Positions 1-6,794 of a DNA stretch of 9,259 nt are shown here, one piece after another. Numbering within the stretch: the first letter of the stretch is position 1; the number at the start of each line of letters is the position of its first letter. The notes under the pieces were generated by a model. It had not been told where the DNA came from. It searched no databases and saw nothing but the letters and a program-made list of their open reading frames with translations. The DNA is from Bordetella parapertussis (lineage in GTDB: Bacteria; Pseudomonadota; Gammaproteobacteria; Burkholderiales; Burkholderiaceae_B). The position numbers were made by a program, and so were the translations under genes. The stretch spans positions 1 through 9,259 of the forward strand of contig CAMAYM010000100.1 in NCBI GenBank assembly GCA_945862495.1, in the 5' to 3' direction.

Positions 1-1488
1 CCCCTCAGGCAAATGCTCAATAAACTGGTCCATTTGCGCTGCGCGCGCAGCCGCCTGCACCTCTTGCTCGGTCGCACCGGGACGACCATAGGCGATGTTG
101 TAGCCAATCGTGTCGTTAAATAAAACCGTGTCTTGTGGAACGATCCCCAGCGCTTGACGCAAACTACTTTGTTGCACGGCGCGCAAATCCTGACCGTCTA
201 ACAAAATGCGACCGTGCTGCACGTCGTAAAAACGAAACAACAAACGCGCCAAGGTGCTCTTGCCTGCTCCGCTTCGCCCCACGACCGCTGTCGTCGTACC
301 CGCTGGAATCACAAAGCTCACGTCATGCAAAATTTCGCGATTGGACTCGTAATGAAACGACACGTTCTCAAACCGAACCTCTGGGCCATTGGTCTGATCC
401 GCAATCAGCAAAGCAGGCGCATTGGGTGCATCCGCAATCTCGCGATCCGACTCCAGCAAGGTAAACATCCGATCAAGATCAGTCAGCGACTGTTTAATCT
501 CCCGATAAATCACACCCAGAAAATTCAGTGGGATATAAAGCTGAATCATCAACGTGTTGACAAGCACCAGATCACCCAGCGTCATCGAACCATCCGATAC
601 CCCCAGGGTCGCACGCCACAAAATCAGCACTAAACCCGTCGCGATAATCGCTTGTTGGCCCACATTCAATAACGATAGTGATTTTTGCGATTTGACCGCG
701 GCCGCCTGGTATCGCAGCAAGTTTTCATCGTAGCGCTTGGCTTCAAACGACTCGTTGCCAAAGTACTTGACCGTCTCAAAGTTCAGTAAAGAGTCAATCG
801 CCTTTTGGTTGGCGCGCGAATCCATATCGTTCATGGTACGACGCAAGTGCGTGCGCCACTCCGTCACATAAATAGTGAAAACAATATAGATCACCAAGGC
901 GCTGAGCGTGATGCCCGCAAACCAGATGTCGTAGTTGTAGGCAAAATAGCCCAACACTAACAAAAACTCCAGCAGCGTGGGCACGATACTGTAAAGAGAA
1001 AACGATACCAAGGACTGAATCGCACGTGTGCCGCGTTCAATGTCACGACTCACACCACCTGTTTGTCTGGCAAGATGAAATCTCAGCGAGAGCGCATGCA
1101 GATGCTGAAACACCTCAAGCGCAATTTGACGCACGGCATGCTGGGTCACACGCGCAAAAAATAATTCGCGCAGCTCTGTAAAAAGTGAGGACGAAAATCT
1201 CAGTAAGCCGTACCCAATGACCAGGGCAAGCGGTACGACCAAGAGGGCACCGGGCGTATTGTTTCGTACATCCAAAGCATCGACCATGTGTTTGAGCATG
1301 ATCGGAATACCGAGGTTGGCAAACTTTGCCGCGAGCAAACAGGCGACGGCAAGCGCGACCCGAAGCTTGTATTGCATCAAATAAGGCAGCAAATCACCAA
1401 TAATGCGCCAGTCACTCCGCTGACGCGGGGCATTTGGACGACTGGGATCTTGCACAAAGTCGGGGGAACGGCTGCTGGAATGTCTCAT
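1..1488 (-). CDS. Atm1-type ABC exporter, fused permease and ATPase (3' end outside window)
   Basis: Half-transporter of the ABCB/Atm1 type: an N-terminal membrane domain followed by a nucleotide-binding domain, expected to dimerise in the inner membrane and export glutathione-linked or metal-related compounds. 496 residues are visible. Hydrophobic segments cover roughly residues 40-320. The motif ETVKYFGNE at residues 238-246 is characteristic of the Atm1/ABCB7/heavy-metal-tolerance branch. Walker A is GRSGAGKST at 404-412 (K410), and a Q-loop (IVPQD, followed by LFNDTIGYNI) comes about 50 residues later. The reading frame is still open at base 1, so the signature motif, Walker B and H-loop lie beyond the edge. 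ATG at 1488 is the first possible start, because a TAG lies immediately upstream in frame; no clear Shine-Dalgarno is seen. It is divergent from the serine hydrolase gene. Family assignment is firm; substrate is inferred from the subfamily only. Confidence 0.93.
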   Translation of the reverse strand, partial: MRHSSSRSPDFVQDPSRPNAPRQRSDWRIIGDLLPYLMQYKLRVALAVACLLAAKFANLGIPIMLKHMVDALDVRNNTPGALLVVPLALVIGYGLLRFSSSLFTELRELFFARVTQHAVRQIALEVFQHLHALSLRFHLARQTGGVSRDIERGTRAIQSLVSFSLYSIVPTLLEFLLVLGYFAYNYDIWFAGITLSALVIYIVFTIYVTEWRTHLRRTMNDMDSRANQKAIDSLLNFETVKYFGNESFEAKRYDENLLRYQAAAVKSQKSLSLLNVGQQAIIATGLVLILWRATLGVSDGSMTLGDLVLVNTLMIQLYIPLNFLGVIYREIKQSLTDLDRMFTLLESDREIADAPNAPALLIADQTNGPEVRFENVSFHYESNREILHDVSFVIPAGTTTAVVGRSGAGKSTLARLLFRFYDVQHGRILLDGQDLRAVQQSSLRQALGIVPQDTVLFNDTIGYNIAYGRPGATEQEVQAAARAAQMDQFIEHLPEG

Positions 1489-1513
1489 CTATTGATTCTA
1501 TCGCCGAAACAAC

Positions 1514-1542
1514 TTGCACGTCCGAATAGGCCTTCGTGTATA
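1514..1542 (+). promoter_or_regulatory. Candidate sigma-70 promoter of the serine hydrolase gene
   Basis: TTGCAC (1514-1519), a 17-bp spacer and TGTATA (1537-1542, running on as TGTATAAAT) give a good sigma-70 match. The site lies about 34 bp before the ATG at 1576. It sits in the only gap between the divergent ABC exporter and hydrolase genes, and it argues against the longer in-frame starts upstream, which would precede the promoter. Sequence match only. Confidence 0.45.
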
Positions 1543-1575
1543 AATTCCTTTCTGCTCACTCATCCTTGCCTCGTT

Positions 1576-2817
1576 ATGACTGCCGCCTCCTCTACCCACT
1601 CCTCTGTTCAGCCCTTTAGCTCGGACGCACGCCGTCAACTTCAATCGAGTATTGATGCGGTGCTCAGTAAAGCCGTTGAGAGCGGTCGCATCCCGGGCGC
1701 AGCTGCTGCGGTCACGAACTTGGAGGAAACGCTGTACGAAGGTGCCTGTGGCGTTCGCGCACAAGGCCAAGAGACACCCATGACGCCAGATACCGTCATG
1801 TGGATTGCCTCGATGACCAAACCCCTTGTCGGGGCCGCCGCCATGCAACTCGTTGAACAAGGCAAACTTTCCCTGGATGACCCGATTGCCCGTGTCTTGC
1901 CGGATATCAACGCCATTCAAGTCATCACAGGCTGGGATGATGCGGGCCAGCCCGTGCTGCGACCACCCAAAACACCGATCACGCTTCGCCATCTCATGAC
2001 ACACACAGCGGGCTTTACCTCGGACATCTGGAGCGAAAACTCAGCCCGCTTTCTCAAGCTCAACAAATTGCCACGTGCCGGCTCAGGGCGCCGCGATGCG
2101 CTCAATATTCCGCTGTCCTTTGATCCAGGGGAGCGCTGGGAATACGGCATCAATATCGACTGGATTGGTCTCGCCATTTCTGCAGTGACCGGTATGCGCT
2201 TGGGTGAATATCTGCAAAAGAACATTACGGGCCCCCTTGGCATGCACAGCACCGGGTTTGAAATTACGCCATCGATGCGCCCGCGCATAGCCAAAGTCCA
2301 CCTGCGTAATCATGACGATCAATCGCTGAGCCTGCTGGACTTTGAAGTGCCGCAGCACGCAGAGGTCGATCCCGGTGGTGGTGGGATGTACTCGACAGCG
2401 AGTGACTATCTGCGCTTTACACGCATGATGCTTAATAACGGCCGCTTCAACGGACACCAGATTCTCAAACCTGAGACCGTTGAATTGATGTCAAAGAATG
2501 CGATGGGTCCTTTGCGCGTCAAGATGCTGCACACCATCAACACAAATATGTCGCTTGACGCAGAGTTCTTTCCAGGAATAGAAAAAACCTGGGGACTGAC
2601 CTTCATGATTAATGAAGCCACCGCCCCCACCGGTCGTTCTACTGGCAGTCTGGCGTGGGCGGGCTTACCGAACGCCTACTTCTGGATTGATCCCGTGCGC
2701 AACATCGCAGGGGTGTTGATGATGCAGATCTTGCCCTTTGTCGATACCTCGGCGATTAAGCTTTTTACAGACTTTGAGACGACTGTGTACCAGTCGCTTC
2801 AAGCCAAGCAAGCTTAA
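1576..2817 (+). CDS. Serine hydrolase, class C beta-lactamase / family VIII esterase fold
   Basis: 413-residue alpha/beta serine hydrolase of the beta-lactamase superfamily. The nucleophile motif SMTK is at residues 79-82 (S79, K82). The catalytic tyrosine is probably Y190 in WEYGIN. The third motif is W-A-G at 361-363, followed by FWIDP; a W-x-G in place of the KTG of true class C beta-lactamases is typical of family VIII carboxylesterases. The HTAGF stretch at 143-147 and the GGGGMYSTASDY stretch also fit. There is no signal peptide, so it should act in the cytoplasm, which favours ester or lactone hydrolysis over beta-lactam defence. The start at 1576 gives the usual family N-terminus and lies just after a candidate promoter; the reading frame stays open back to 1288, but that part overlaps the ABC exporter on the other strand. 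No strong ribosome binding site is visible. It lies near a BVMO gene, whose ester products such an enzyme could cleave (inference). Confidence 0.88.
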   Translation: MTAASSTHSSVQPFSSDARRQLQSSIDAVLSKAVESGRIPGAAAAVTNLEETLYEGACGVRAQGQETPMTPDTVMWIASMTKPLVGAAAMQLVEQGKLSLDDPIARVLPDINAIQVITGWDDAGQPVLRPPKTPITLRHLMTHTAGFTSDIWSENSARFLKLNKLPRAGSGRRDALNIPLSFDPGERWEYGINIDWIGLAISAVTGMRLGEYLQKNITGPLGMHSTGFEITPSMRPRIAKVHLRNHDDQSLSLLDFEVPQHAEVDPGGGGMYSTASDYLRFTRMMLNNGRFNGHQILKPETVELMSKNAMGPLRVKMLHTINTNMSLDAEFFPGIEKTWGLTFMINEATAPTGRSTGSLAWAGLPNAYFWIDPVRNIAGVLMMQILPFVDTSAIKLFTDFETTVYQSLQAKQA

Positions 2818-2849
2818 TCGCCTTTCAGTATCCGCCCTGCACACCCAAG

Positions 2850-3656
2850 TTATTGACCTGGGTACCACTTTGGCAAACGTTTCTCGATAAAAGAAGCCGT
2901 ACCTTCGGCGGCTTCGGCTTGCTGCCGCAAATCCGAATGCTGCTGGATCAAGTCATCAAATAAAGCATCATCCAGTAAGGAGCCAGCCACTTCCATTGTA
3001 CGTATCTTGGTGGCTGAGACGGCGCCCGGTGCGTTCATCAACAAAGCATCCACGATGCGAGCACCCATAGCCTCAAGTTCCCCAAGCTTGCAAACCTCAT
3101 GGACAAAACCAATCCGCAGGGCAACCTCGGGACCAAAACGCTCAGAAGACAAGGCATAACGGCGCACGTTTCGCACGCCCATTGCCTGACAAAGCTGAGG
3201 CAAAATAATGCCCGCGATCAAACCCCAACGTGCCTCTGTAATCGCAAAGATGGCGTTATCCGCCGCCACCACGATATCGCAAACGGAGGCGATGCCGGTA
3301 CCACCCCCAAAACAGCCACCGTGAATCAACGCCACCGTCGGGATCGGCACGATATCCAGCCGGCGCACCGCCTCGGCAGTCAGACGAGACACCCGTACGT
3401 TTTCAGCGGGCGAGGTATGCGACACACTCGAAATCCACGCCAGATCGGCCCCTGCTTGAAAATGACGGCCGTTTCCTTTGACCACCACCACCCGCGCATC
3501 GGGCTTGGGACCTAGTAAATCGAGTGCCTCATGCAAACCTTCAATCATGTCGCCGTTGTAGGCGTTATTGACCTGCGGACGGTTTAACGTCACGGTTACT
3601 ACGCCTCGGGCATCCAGATCGCACAGCACTGTGCCTTTACCGAGCTCTTTTGTCAT
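2850..3656 (-). CDS. Enoyl-CoA hydratase/isomerase (crotonase) family protein
   Basis: 268-residue crotonase-fold protein, normal length for the family, acting on an acyl-CoA in the cytoplasm. TVTLNRP (residues 21-27) is the usual first strand. The oxyanion-hole segments are GRHFQAGAD (63-71, A68) and FGGGTG (116-121, G118). Aligned with rat mitochondrial enoyl-CoA hydratase, E141 in TEARWG matches Glu164, but the position of Glu144 is G121. Several methylglutaconyl-CoA or related hydratases and isomerases share this FGGGxG form, so straightforward crotonase chemistry should not be assumed. Start at ATG 3656 has an AGGGA element upstream. The gene faces the serine hydrolase tail to tail (32-bp gap, no convincing terminator) and is divergent from the BVMO gene. 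The family is certain; the substrate and exact reaction are not known. Confidence 0.9.
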   Translation of the reverse strand: MTKELGKGTVLCDLDARGVVTVTLNRPQVNNAYNGDMIEGLHEALDLLGPKPDARVVVVKGNGRHFQAGADLAWISSVSHTSPAENVRVSRLTAEAVRRLDIVPIPTVALIHGGCFGGGTGIASVCDIVVAADNAIFAITEARWGLIAGIILPQLCQAMGVRNVRRYALSSERFGPEVALRIGFVHEVCKLGELEAMGARIVDALLMNAPGAVSATKIRTMEVAGSLLDDALFDDLIQQHSDLRQQAEAAEGTASFIEKRLPKWYPGQ

Positions 3657-3675
3657 CGCTGTTCCCTTTTTTTAA

Positions 3676-3688
3676 AATCGTCACGATT
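3676..3688. promoter_or_regulatory. Perfect short palindrome, possible operator in the hydratase/BVMO divergent gap
   Basis: AATCGT-C-ACGATT, a perfect 6-bp inverted repeat with one central base, lies 20 bp upstream of the hydratase start codon. On the minus strand it follows an AT-rich stretch with a -10-like TATATT (3698-3693) and a -35-like TTGTTT (3719-3714), although their 15-bp spacing is short. A palindrome just downstream of a -10 is where a repressor commonly sits. The rest of the 187-bp gap (3657-3843) shows no strong promoter for the BVMO; TACTAT at 3779-3784 is a weak -10 candidate with no good -35. Confidence 0.35.
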
Positions 3689-3843
3689 ATTGAATATAAA
3701 TCAGCTTACATCGAAACAACTGTGCCCTTAACCGACAAGACCTTGCTCCCTGGCGGCTGTTTTTCATACGGTTTGATGTACTATTTCTGAACAATCACAA
3801 GAAAATTTGATCCATTCAAACAGACGAGACAGCAGAACATTCC

Positions 3844-5448
3844 ATGCAAACATTAGACGCCATCATCATAGGCTCTGGCTTTTCGGGTATGTATCAACTC
3901 TATAGCTTGCGCGACAAGCTTGGCATGACGGCCAAGGTCCTCGAAGCTGGGAGCGGAGTCGGAGGTACTTGGTTCTGGAATAGATATCCAGGTGCGCGGT
4001 GCGACTCCGAGAGCCACACCTACATGTATTACTTTTCCAAAGAAATCATTCAAGAATGGGAGTGGTCGGAGCGCTATCCCCAACAACCAGAAATCCTGCG
4101 TTATCTAAACTTTGTCGCGGACAAGCTCAAGCTTCGTTCGGACATCGAGTTGGATACGCGTATGTCGCAGGCCCATTTTGATGAAGCGACCAATCGTTGG
4201 CATGTCAAAACAGAAAACGGTAAGAGCTACAGCGCCAAGTTCCTCATCACTGCAGTCGGATGCCTCTCCTCGGCCAACATGCCGAAAATTAAAGGCTTGT
4301 CTGACTTTAAAGGCAAGTGGTTCCACACGGGCCAGTGGCCGCACGAAGGCGTGGACTTTACCGGCAAACGCGTCGGCGTGATCGGTACGGGTTCGACCGG
4401 CATCCAAGCCATTCCTGTGATCGCCGCAAGCGCCGGACATCTGACGGTGTTTCAACGCACACCTAATTACAGTTTGCCCGCACGCAACGCGCCGTTGACG
4501 TCTGAGTTTAAACAATACGCAAAAGAGCATTCTGAAGACATCCGCACCATCATGACCAACAACACCAATGGTCATGGCTTTTATATCGAAGACAAATCAG
4601 CACTTGATGTCGCCGAAGCCGATCGTCTGCAGGCGTATGAAAAAAAATGGGAACAGGGTGGCTTTCAGTTTCGCGCGCTCTATCGCGACATTCTGACCAG
4701 TTCAGAGGCGAACGAAACTGCGGCGAGCTTTATCCGCAACAAAATTAAACAGGTCGTAAAAAATCCTGAGGTGGCTGCGCTGTTGTCAGACATTGATCAC
4801 CCGTTTGCCGCCAAGCGCCCACCCGTGGACTCGCACTACTTTGAAACCTATAACCGCGATAACGTTTCACTGGTCGACATCCGTAAAGCGCCAATCGAGT
4901 GCATTACAGAAACCGGCATTAAAACCGCCGATCAGGAATATCCTCTCGACATCATTGTGTTCGCGACAGGCTTTGATGCCATGACGGGCTCATTGGTCAA
5001 GCTCGATGTGACGGGTCGGGAGGGTCGCACGCTCAAGGAGTATTGGCATGCGGGCCCACGTACCTATTTAGGTCTGCAGATTCCTGGTTTCCCCAACTTG
5101 TTCACCATCACGGGTCCCGGCAGTCCTTCCGTGCTGTGCAATATGCCACCCGCGATCGAGCAACACGTTGAATGGATCACACGTTGCATTCAACACATGC
5201 GTGACAAGGGCCTGGCTACGATCGAGGTCTCAGAAGCCTCGGGTGATCTGTGGCAAGCCGAAGTCGATGCAGCGGCCAACGCGACCCTACTCCCAAAGGT
5301 CAAGCACTCTTGGTATCTTGGTGCGAACGTTCCTGGCAAGCCGCAAGTGTTTATGCCTTACGCGGGTGGCTTGAACCACTATCGCAATATTTGCGAAGAT
5401 GTCATCCAGGACAACTATCGCGGCTTTGAGTTTCAGGCCGCGCGTTAA
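3844..5448 (+). CDS. Baeyer-Villiger monooxygenase, type I, cyclohexanone monooxygenase-like
   Basis: 534-residue FAD- and NADPH-dependent flavoprotein that inserts one oxygen atom from O2 next to a carbonyl, turning ketones into esters or lactones; length matches cyclohexanone monooxygenase. The FAD-binding GSGFSG motif is at residues 10-15, with GGTWFWNRYPGA following. The diagnostic BVMO fingerprint F-x-G-x-x-x-H-T-x-x-W-P is complete at 155-166 (F155, G157, H161, T162, W165, P166). The second nucleotide motif for NADPH is GTGSTG at 181-186. The active-site arginine is R325 in KRPP, and the late BVMO motif ATGFD is at 374-378. There is no signal peptide. ATG at 3844 places the first Rossmann strand at the very N-terminus as expected; the ribosome binding site is weak. 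It converges with the YeeE/YedE operon with a 7-bp gap. All hallmark residues are present, so it should be active; ring size or chain length of the substrate cannot be read from the sequence. Confidence 0.96.
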   Translation: MQTLDAIIIGSGFSGMYQLYSLRDKLGMTAKVLEAGSGVGGTWFWNRYPGARCDSESHTYMYYFSKEIIQEWEWSERYPQQPEILRYLNFVADKLKLRSDIELDTRMSQAHFDEATNRWHVKTENGKSYSAKFLITAVGCLSSANMPKIKGLSDFKGKWFHTGQWPHEGVDFTGKRVGVIGTGSTGIQAIPVIAASAGHLTVFQRTPNYSLPARNAPLTSEFKQYAKEHSEDIRTIMTNNTNGHGFYIEDKSALDVAEADRLQAYEKKWEQGGFQFRALYRDILTSSEANETAASFIRNKIKQVVKNPEVAALLSDIDHPFAAKRPPVDSHYFETYNRDNVSLVDIRKAPIECITETGIKTADQEYPLDIIVFATGFDAMTGSLVKLDVTGREGRTLKEYWHAGPRTYLGLQIPGFPNLFTITGPGSPSVLCNMPPAIEQHVEWITRCIQHMRDKGLATIEVSEASGDLWQAEVDAAANATLLPKVKHSWYLGANVPGKPQVFMPYAGGLNHYRNICEDVIQDNYRGFEFQAAR

Positions 5449-5455
5449 CGTTGAT

Positions 5456-6001
5456 TTACTTGCCGCTCTTTTCAACCCAGGTGAAGAGAGCGATCGCGAT
5501 CACAATCAATGCGGCATAAATTGTCCATGCCGGCACATGCATGAGCTGAGGTAATGTCACCTTGCCAAGCTTGCCGACTGACAAAATATTGGCGCGCACC
5601 CATTCGAAAGAAAACGCGTAAAGAACCGCTCCAACAATCATCCCTGCCGCGCCGACAAGCGCATGGATACTCCCCGTGCCAATTGCGGCGACGCCCGTTC
5701 CAGGACAGTAACCGTACAACACCATACCTATTCCAAAAATTGCTGCACCAATAATAGTGCCCAACATATTGGCGTCACGGACATGCCATTTTGCCAACTC
5801 CATATTGGTCAGCGCCAGCACGCCGATACCTCCCACAATGATGGCTGGAAACATCACCTTGAGTACAGTGAAGTCTTTGAAGCGAAACTGATTCACGATC
5901 ACGTTGTAGTTGGTGACCTTGCCACGCTGCAACAGCCAGCCAAATACAAACCCAAACACAACCGCCAACAGCAATGCGCTTTCACCTTTAATTGGAAACA
6001 T
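5456..6001 (-). CDS. YeeE/YedE family membrane protein, C-terminal-half type (YCPGT motif)
   Basis: 181-residue polytopic inner-membrane protein of the sulfur transporter (YeeE/YedE, TsuA-like) family. Hydrophobic segments occur near residues 9-25, 47-60, 79-100, 110-130 and 155-175. The conserved cysteine motif is YGYCPGTG (C99), the element that carries thiosulfate-related chemistry in full-length TsuA. The protein is about half the length of E. coli YeeE and supplies what would be the second half of that protein. An AGGAGA six bases before ATG 6001, inside the end of the upstream gene, fixes this start over an upstream in-frame ATG at 6094. Only 2 bp separate it from the preceding gene, so translation is probably coupled and the two halves likely form one transporter. 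Transport of thiosulfate or another sulfur species is inferred from the family. Confidence 0.92.
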   Translation of the reverse strand: MFPIKGESALLLAVVFGFVFGWLLQRGKVTNYNVIVNQFRFKDFTVLKVMFPAIIVGGIGVLALTNMELAKWHVRDANMLGTIIGAAIFGIGMVLYGYCPGTGVAAIGTGSIHALVGAAGMIVGAVLYAFSFEWVRANILSVGKLGKVTLPQLMHVPAWTIYAALIVIAIALFTWVEKSGK

Positions 6002-6013
6002 TTTTATTCTCCT
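6002..6013 (-). promoter_or_regulatory. Ribosome binding site deciding the start of the second YeeE/YedE gene
   Basis: On the minus strand AGGAGA (6013-6008) lies 6 bases before ATG 6001 and overlaps the last codons of the upstream gene. The first gene has the same AGGAGA with the same 6-base gap (6579-6574 before ATG 6567). The matching sites support equal, coupled translation of the two halves. Confidence 0.8.
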
Positions 6014-6567
6014 GAGTCGTTTGAACGTAAACCGCGATAAACGATTGCAGCAGTGATCGCACCCGATACAAACATCACCGCCAAAAATGTCCAACCCACC
6101 ACGGCTAGTTGCAAGGACTGGGATATTCCGTTTCCGCTAGTACACCCCCCTGCCATCCGCGCGCCATACATAGCGAGCGCACCACCGATAAATGCCACAA
6201 TGAAGCGTCGTGTCTTTGAAGTACCAAAACGCTCTTGCCAAACACTCGGAATAGACTCGAACTTAAAAGTGCGTGACACAAGTGCCGAGGCTAGGGCCCC
6301 AAAAAATGTACCGATTAAAAACAAAGTGCCGTAGTCCAGTTTCATCGCATTGGTTTTCCAGTAGGCATTTGCCGCTACAGTCTCTGCCCCTACGATCGGT
6401 GAAACCACACCGCCCGCGATTTGCCCGATTGAGGTCGTGATGCCTAAAGGCGCCGCGACCACGACAAACACAACCCAACTCAGAACGCCAATACCTACGC
6501 CTACGATATAGGGCGACCATCTGCCCGCAAGGCGCCCCCCTGTTTGAACCGATTGTTGTTGTGTCAT
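6004..6567 (-). CDS. YeeE/YedE family membrane protein, N-terminal-half type (GCTSG motif)
   Basis: 187-residue polytopic inner-membrane protein and first gene of the two-gene operon. Hydrophobic segments occur near residues 19-40, 46-60, 82-97, 122-140 and 153-175. The family motif reads GGCTSGNG (C142, N146); relatives usually have histidine where this one has N146. With its partner it makes up the two pseudosymmetric halves that are fused in full-length YeeE/TsuA proteins, which import thiosulfate for cysteine synthesis. Start ATG 6567 is preceded by AGGAGA at a 6-base gap. Upstream lies an FNR-type box at about the class II distance from a -10-like element, pointing to induction under low oxygen or nitric oxide. 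Such genes can also sit under sulfide-sensing ArsR-type repressors (BigR) in other bacteria. The substrate is inferred. Confidence 0.9.
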   Translation of the reverse strand: MTQQQSVQTGGRLAGRWSPYIVGVGIGVLSWVVFVVVAAPLGITTSIGQIAGGVVSPIVGAETVAANAYWKTNAMKLDYGTLFLIGTFFGALASALVSRTFKFESIPSVWQERFGTSKTRRFIVAFIGGALAMYGARMAGGCTSGNGISQSLQLAVVGWTFLAVMFVSGAITAAIVYRGLRSNDSGE

Positions 6568-6634
6568 GATCGTTCTCCTTTTATGACGGTATATAAAGGA
6601 CTTGGTAGCGCATTAAATCAATATACTTTTTTAC

Positions 6635-6659
6635 AATTTATTTATGGATATAATAAATT
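6635..6659. promoter_or_regulatory. AT-rich inverted repeat over the presumed -10 of the YeeE/YedE operon
   Basis: AATTTATT (6635-6642) and AATAAATT (6652-6659) are exact 8-bp inverted arms around a 9-bp centre. The repeat covers the minus-strand -10-like TATTAT (6655-6650), so a protein bound here would block that promoter. ArsR-family sulfide/persulfide sensors of the BigR/SqrR type bind AT-rich inverted repeats and control YeeE/YedE genes elsewhere. Because the whole stretch is AT-rich, a chance inverted repeat is quite possible. Confidence 0.3.
6643..6655 (-). promoter_or_regulatory. Candidate FNR-dependent (class II) promoter for the YeeE/YedE operon
   Basis: TATTAT (6655-6650) matches the -10 consensus at five of six positions. 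It begins 21 bp from the near edge of the FNR-type box at 6677-6690. With transcription starting at about 6643, the box centre falls near -40.5, next to the -41.5 of class II FNR promoters, which need no good -35. The leader would be about 75 nt. An alternative is TTGATT (6621-6616) with TTTATA (6597-6592), 18-bp spacer, which would put the box too far away for class II activation. Confidence 0.4.
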
Positions 6660-6676
6660 CATTGATTTTTGTGATG

Positions 6677-6690
6677 TTGATCTAGGTCAA
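6677..6690. promoter_or_regulatory. FNR/ANR/DNR-type binding site (anaerobox)
   Basis: TTGAT-CTAG-GTCAA matches the FNR-family consensus TTGAT-N4-ATCAA at nine of the ten defined bases. It lies in the 227-bp divergent gap between the YeeE/YedE operon and the uncharacterised 457-residue protein. Its centre (6683.5) is near -41 for a leftward promoter with a TATTAT -10, and near -64 for a rightward promoter with a GATAAT -10. One site could therefore serve both directions. FNR, ANR and DNR sites cannot be told apart by sequence, so the signal could be low oxygen or nitric oxide. Confidence 0.7.
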
Positions 6691-6712
6691 ATGCATGCGC
6701 TGTTTAAGCAAC

Positions 6713-6741
6713 TTGGTGACAACCGCCACTAATGCGATAAT
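6713..6741 (+). promoter_or_regulatory. Candidate promoter of the uncharacterised 457-residue protein gene
   Basis: TTGGTG (6713-6718), a 17-bp spacer and GATAAT (6736-6741). The -10 matches five of six consensus bases while the -35 is weak, as is common for activator-dependent promoters. Transcription would start near 6748, leaving a leader of about 47 nt and putting the FNR-type box near -64, close to the class I position of -61.5. The translation signal is GAGG at 6781-6784, 10 bases before the ATG. Confidence 0.45.
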
Positions 6742-6794
6742 CCCCAGTTGCACAGATATCTTTTACTCACTTCAAAATTTGAGGCTTTCCGCTC

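Noticed and set aside
135..633. Two overlapping plus-strand open frames of 109 and 139 codons
   Set aside because: They are antisense to the ATPase domain of the ABC exporter, have low-complexity Arg/Gln/His-rich translations and no ribosome binding site.
1288..1575. In-frame upstream extension of the serine hydrolase, including ATG at 1480
   Set aside because: The extension runs antisense through the start of the ABC exporter, has no family similarity, and would start before the candidate promoter at 1514-1542. The ATG at 1576 gives a normal family N-terminus.
2843..2863. Possible hairpin ACCCA...TGGGT between the hydrolase and hydratase stops
   Set aside because: Only five base pairs, an 11-base loop, no T-tract, and it overlaps the hydratase stop codon; not convincing as a terminator.
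3099..3515. Plus-strand open frame of 138 codons
   Set aside because: Antisense to the conserved core of the enoyl-CoA hydratase family gene; its translation resembles no protein and reflects codon bias on the other strand.
6544..6732. Plus-strand 62-codon open frame crossing the FNR-type box
   Set aside because: Begins inside the first YeeE/YedE gene in antisense, lacks a ribosome binding site and covers clear regulatory sequence.
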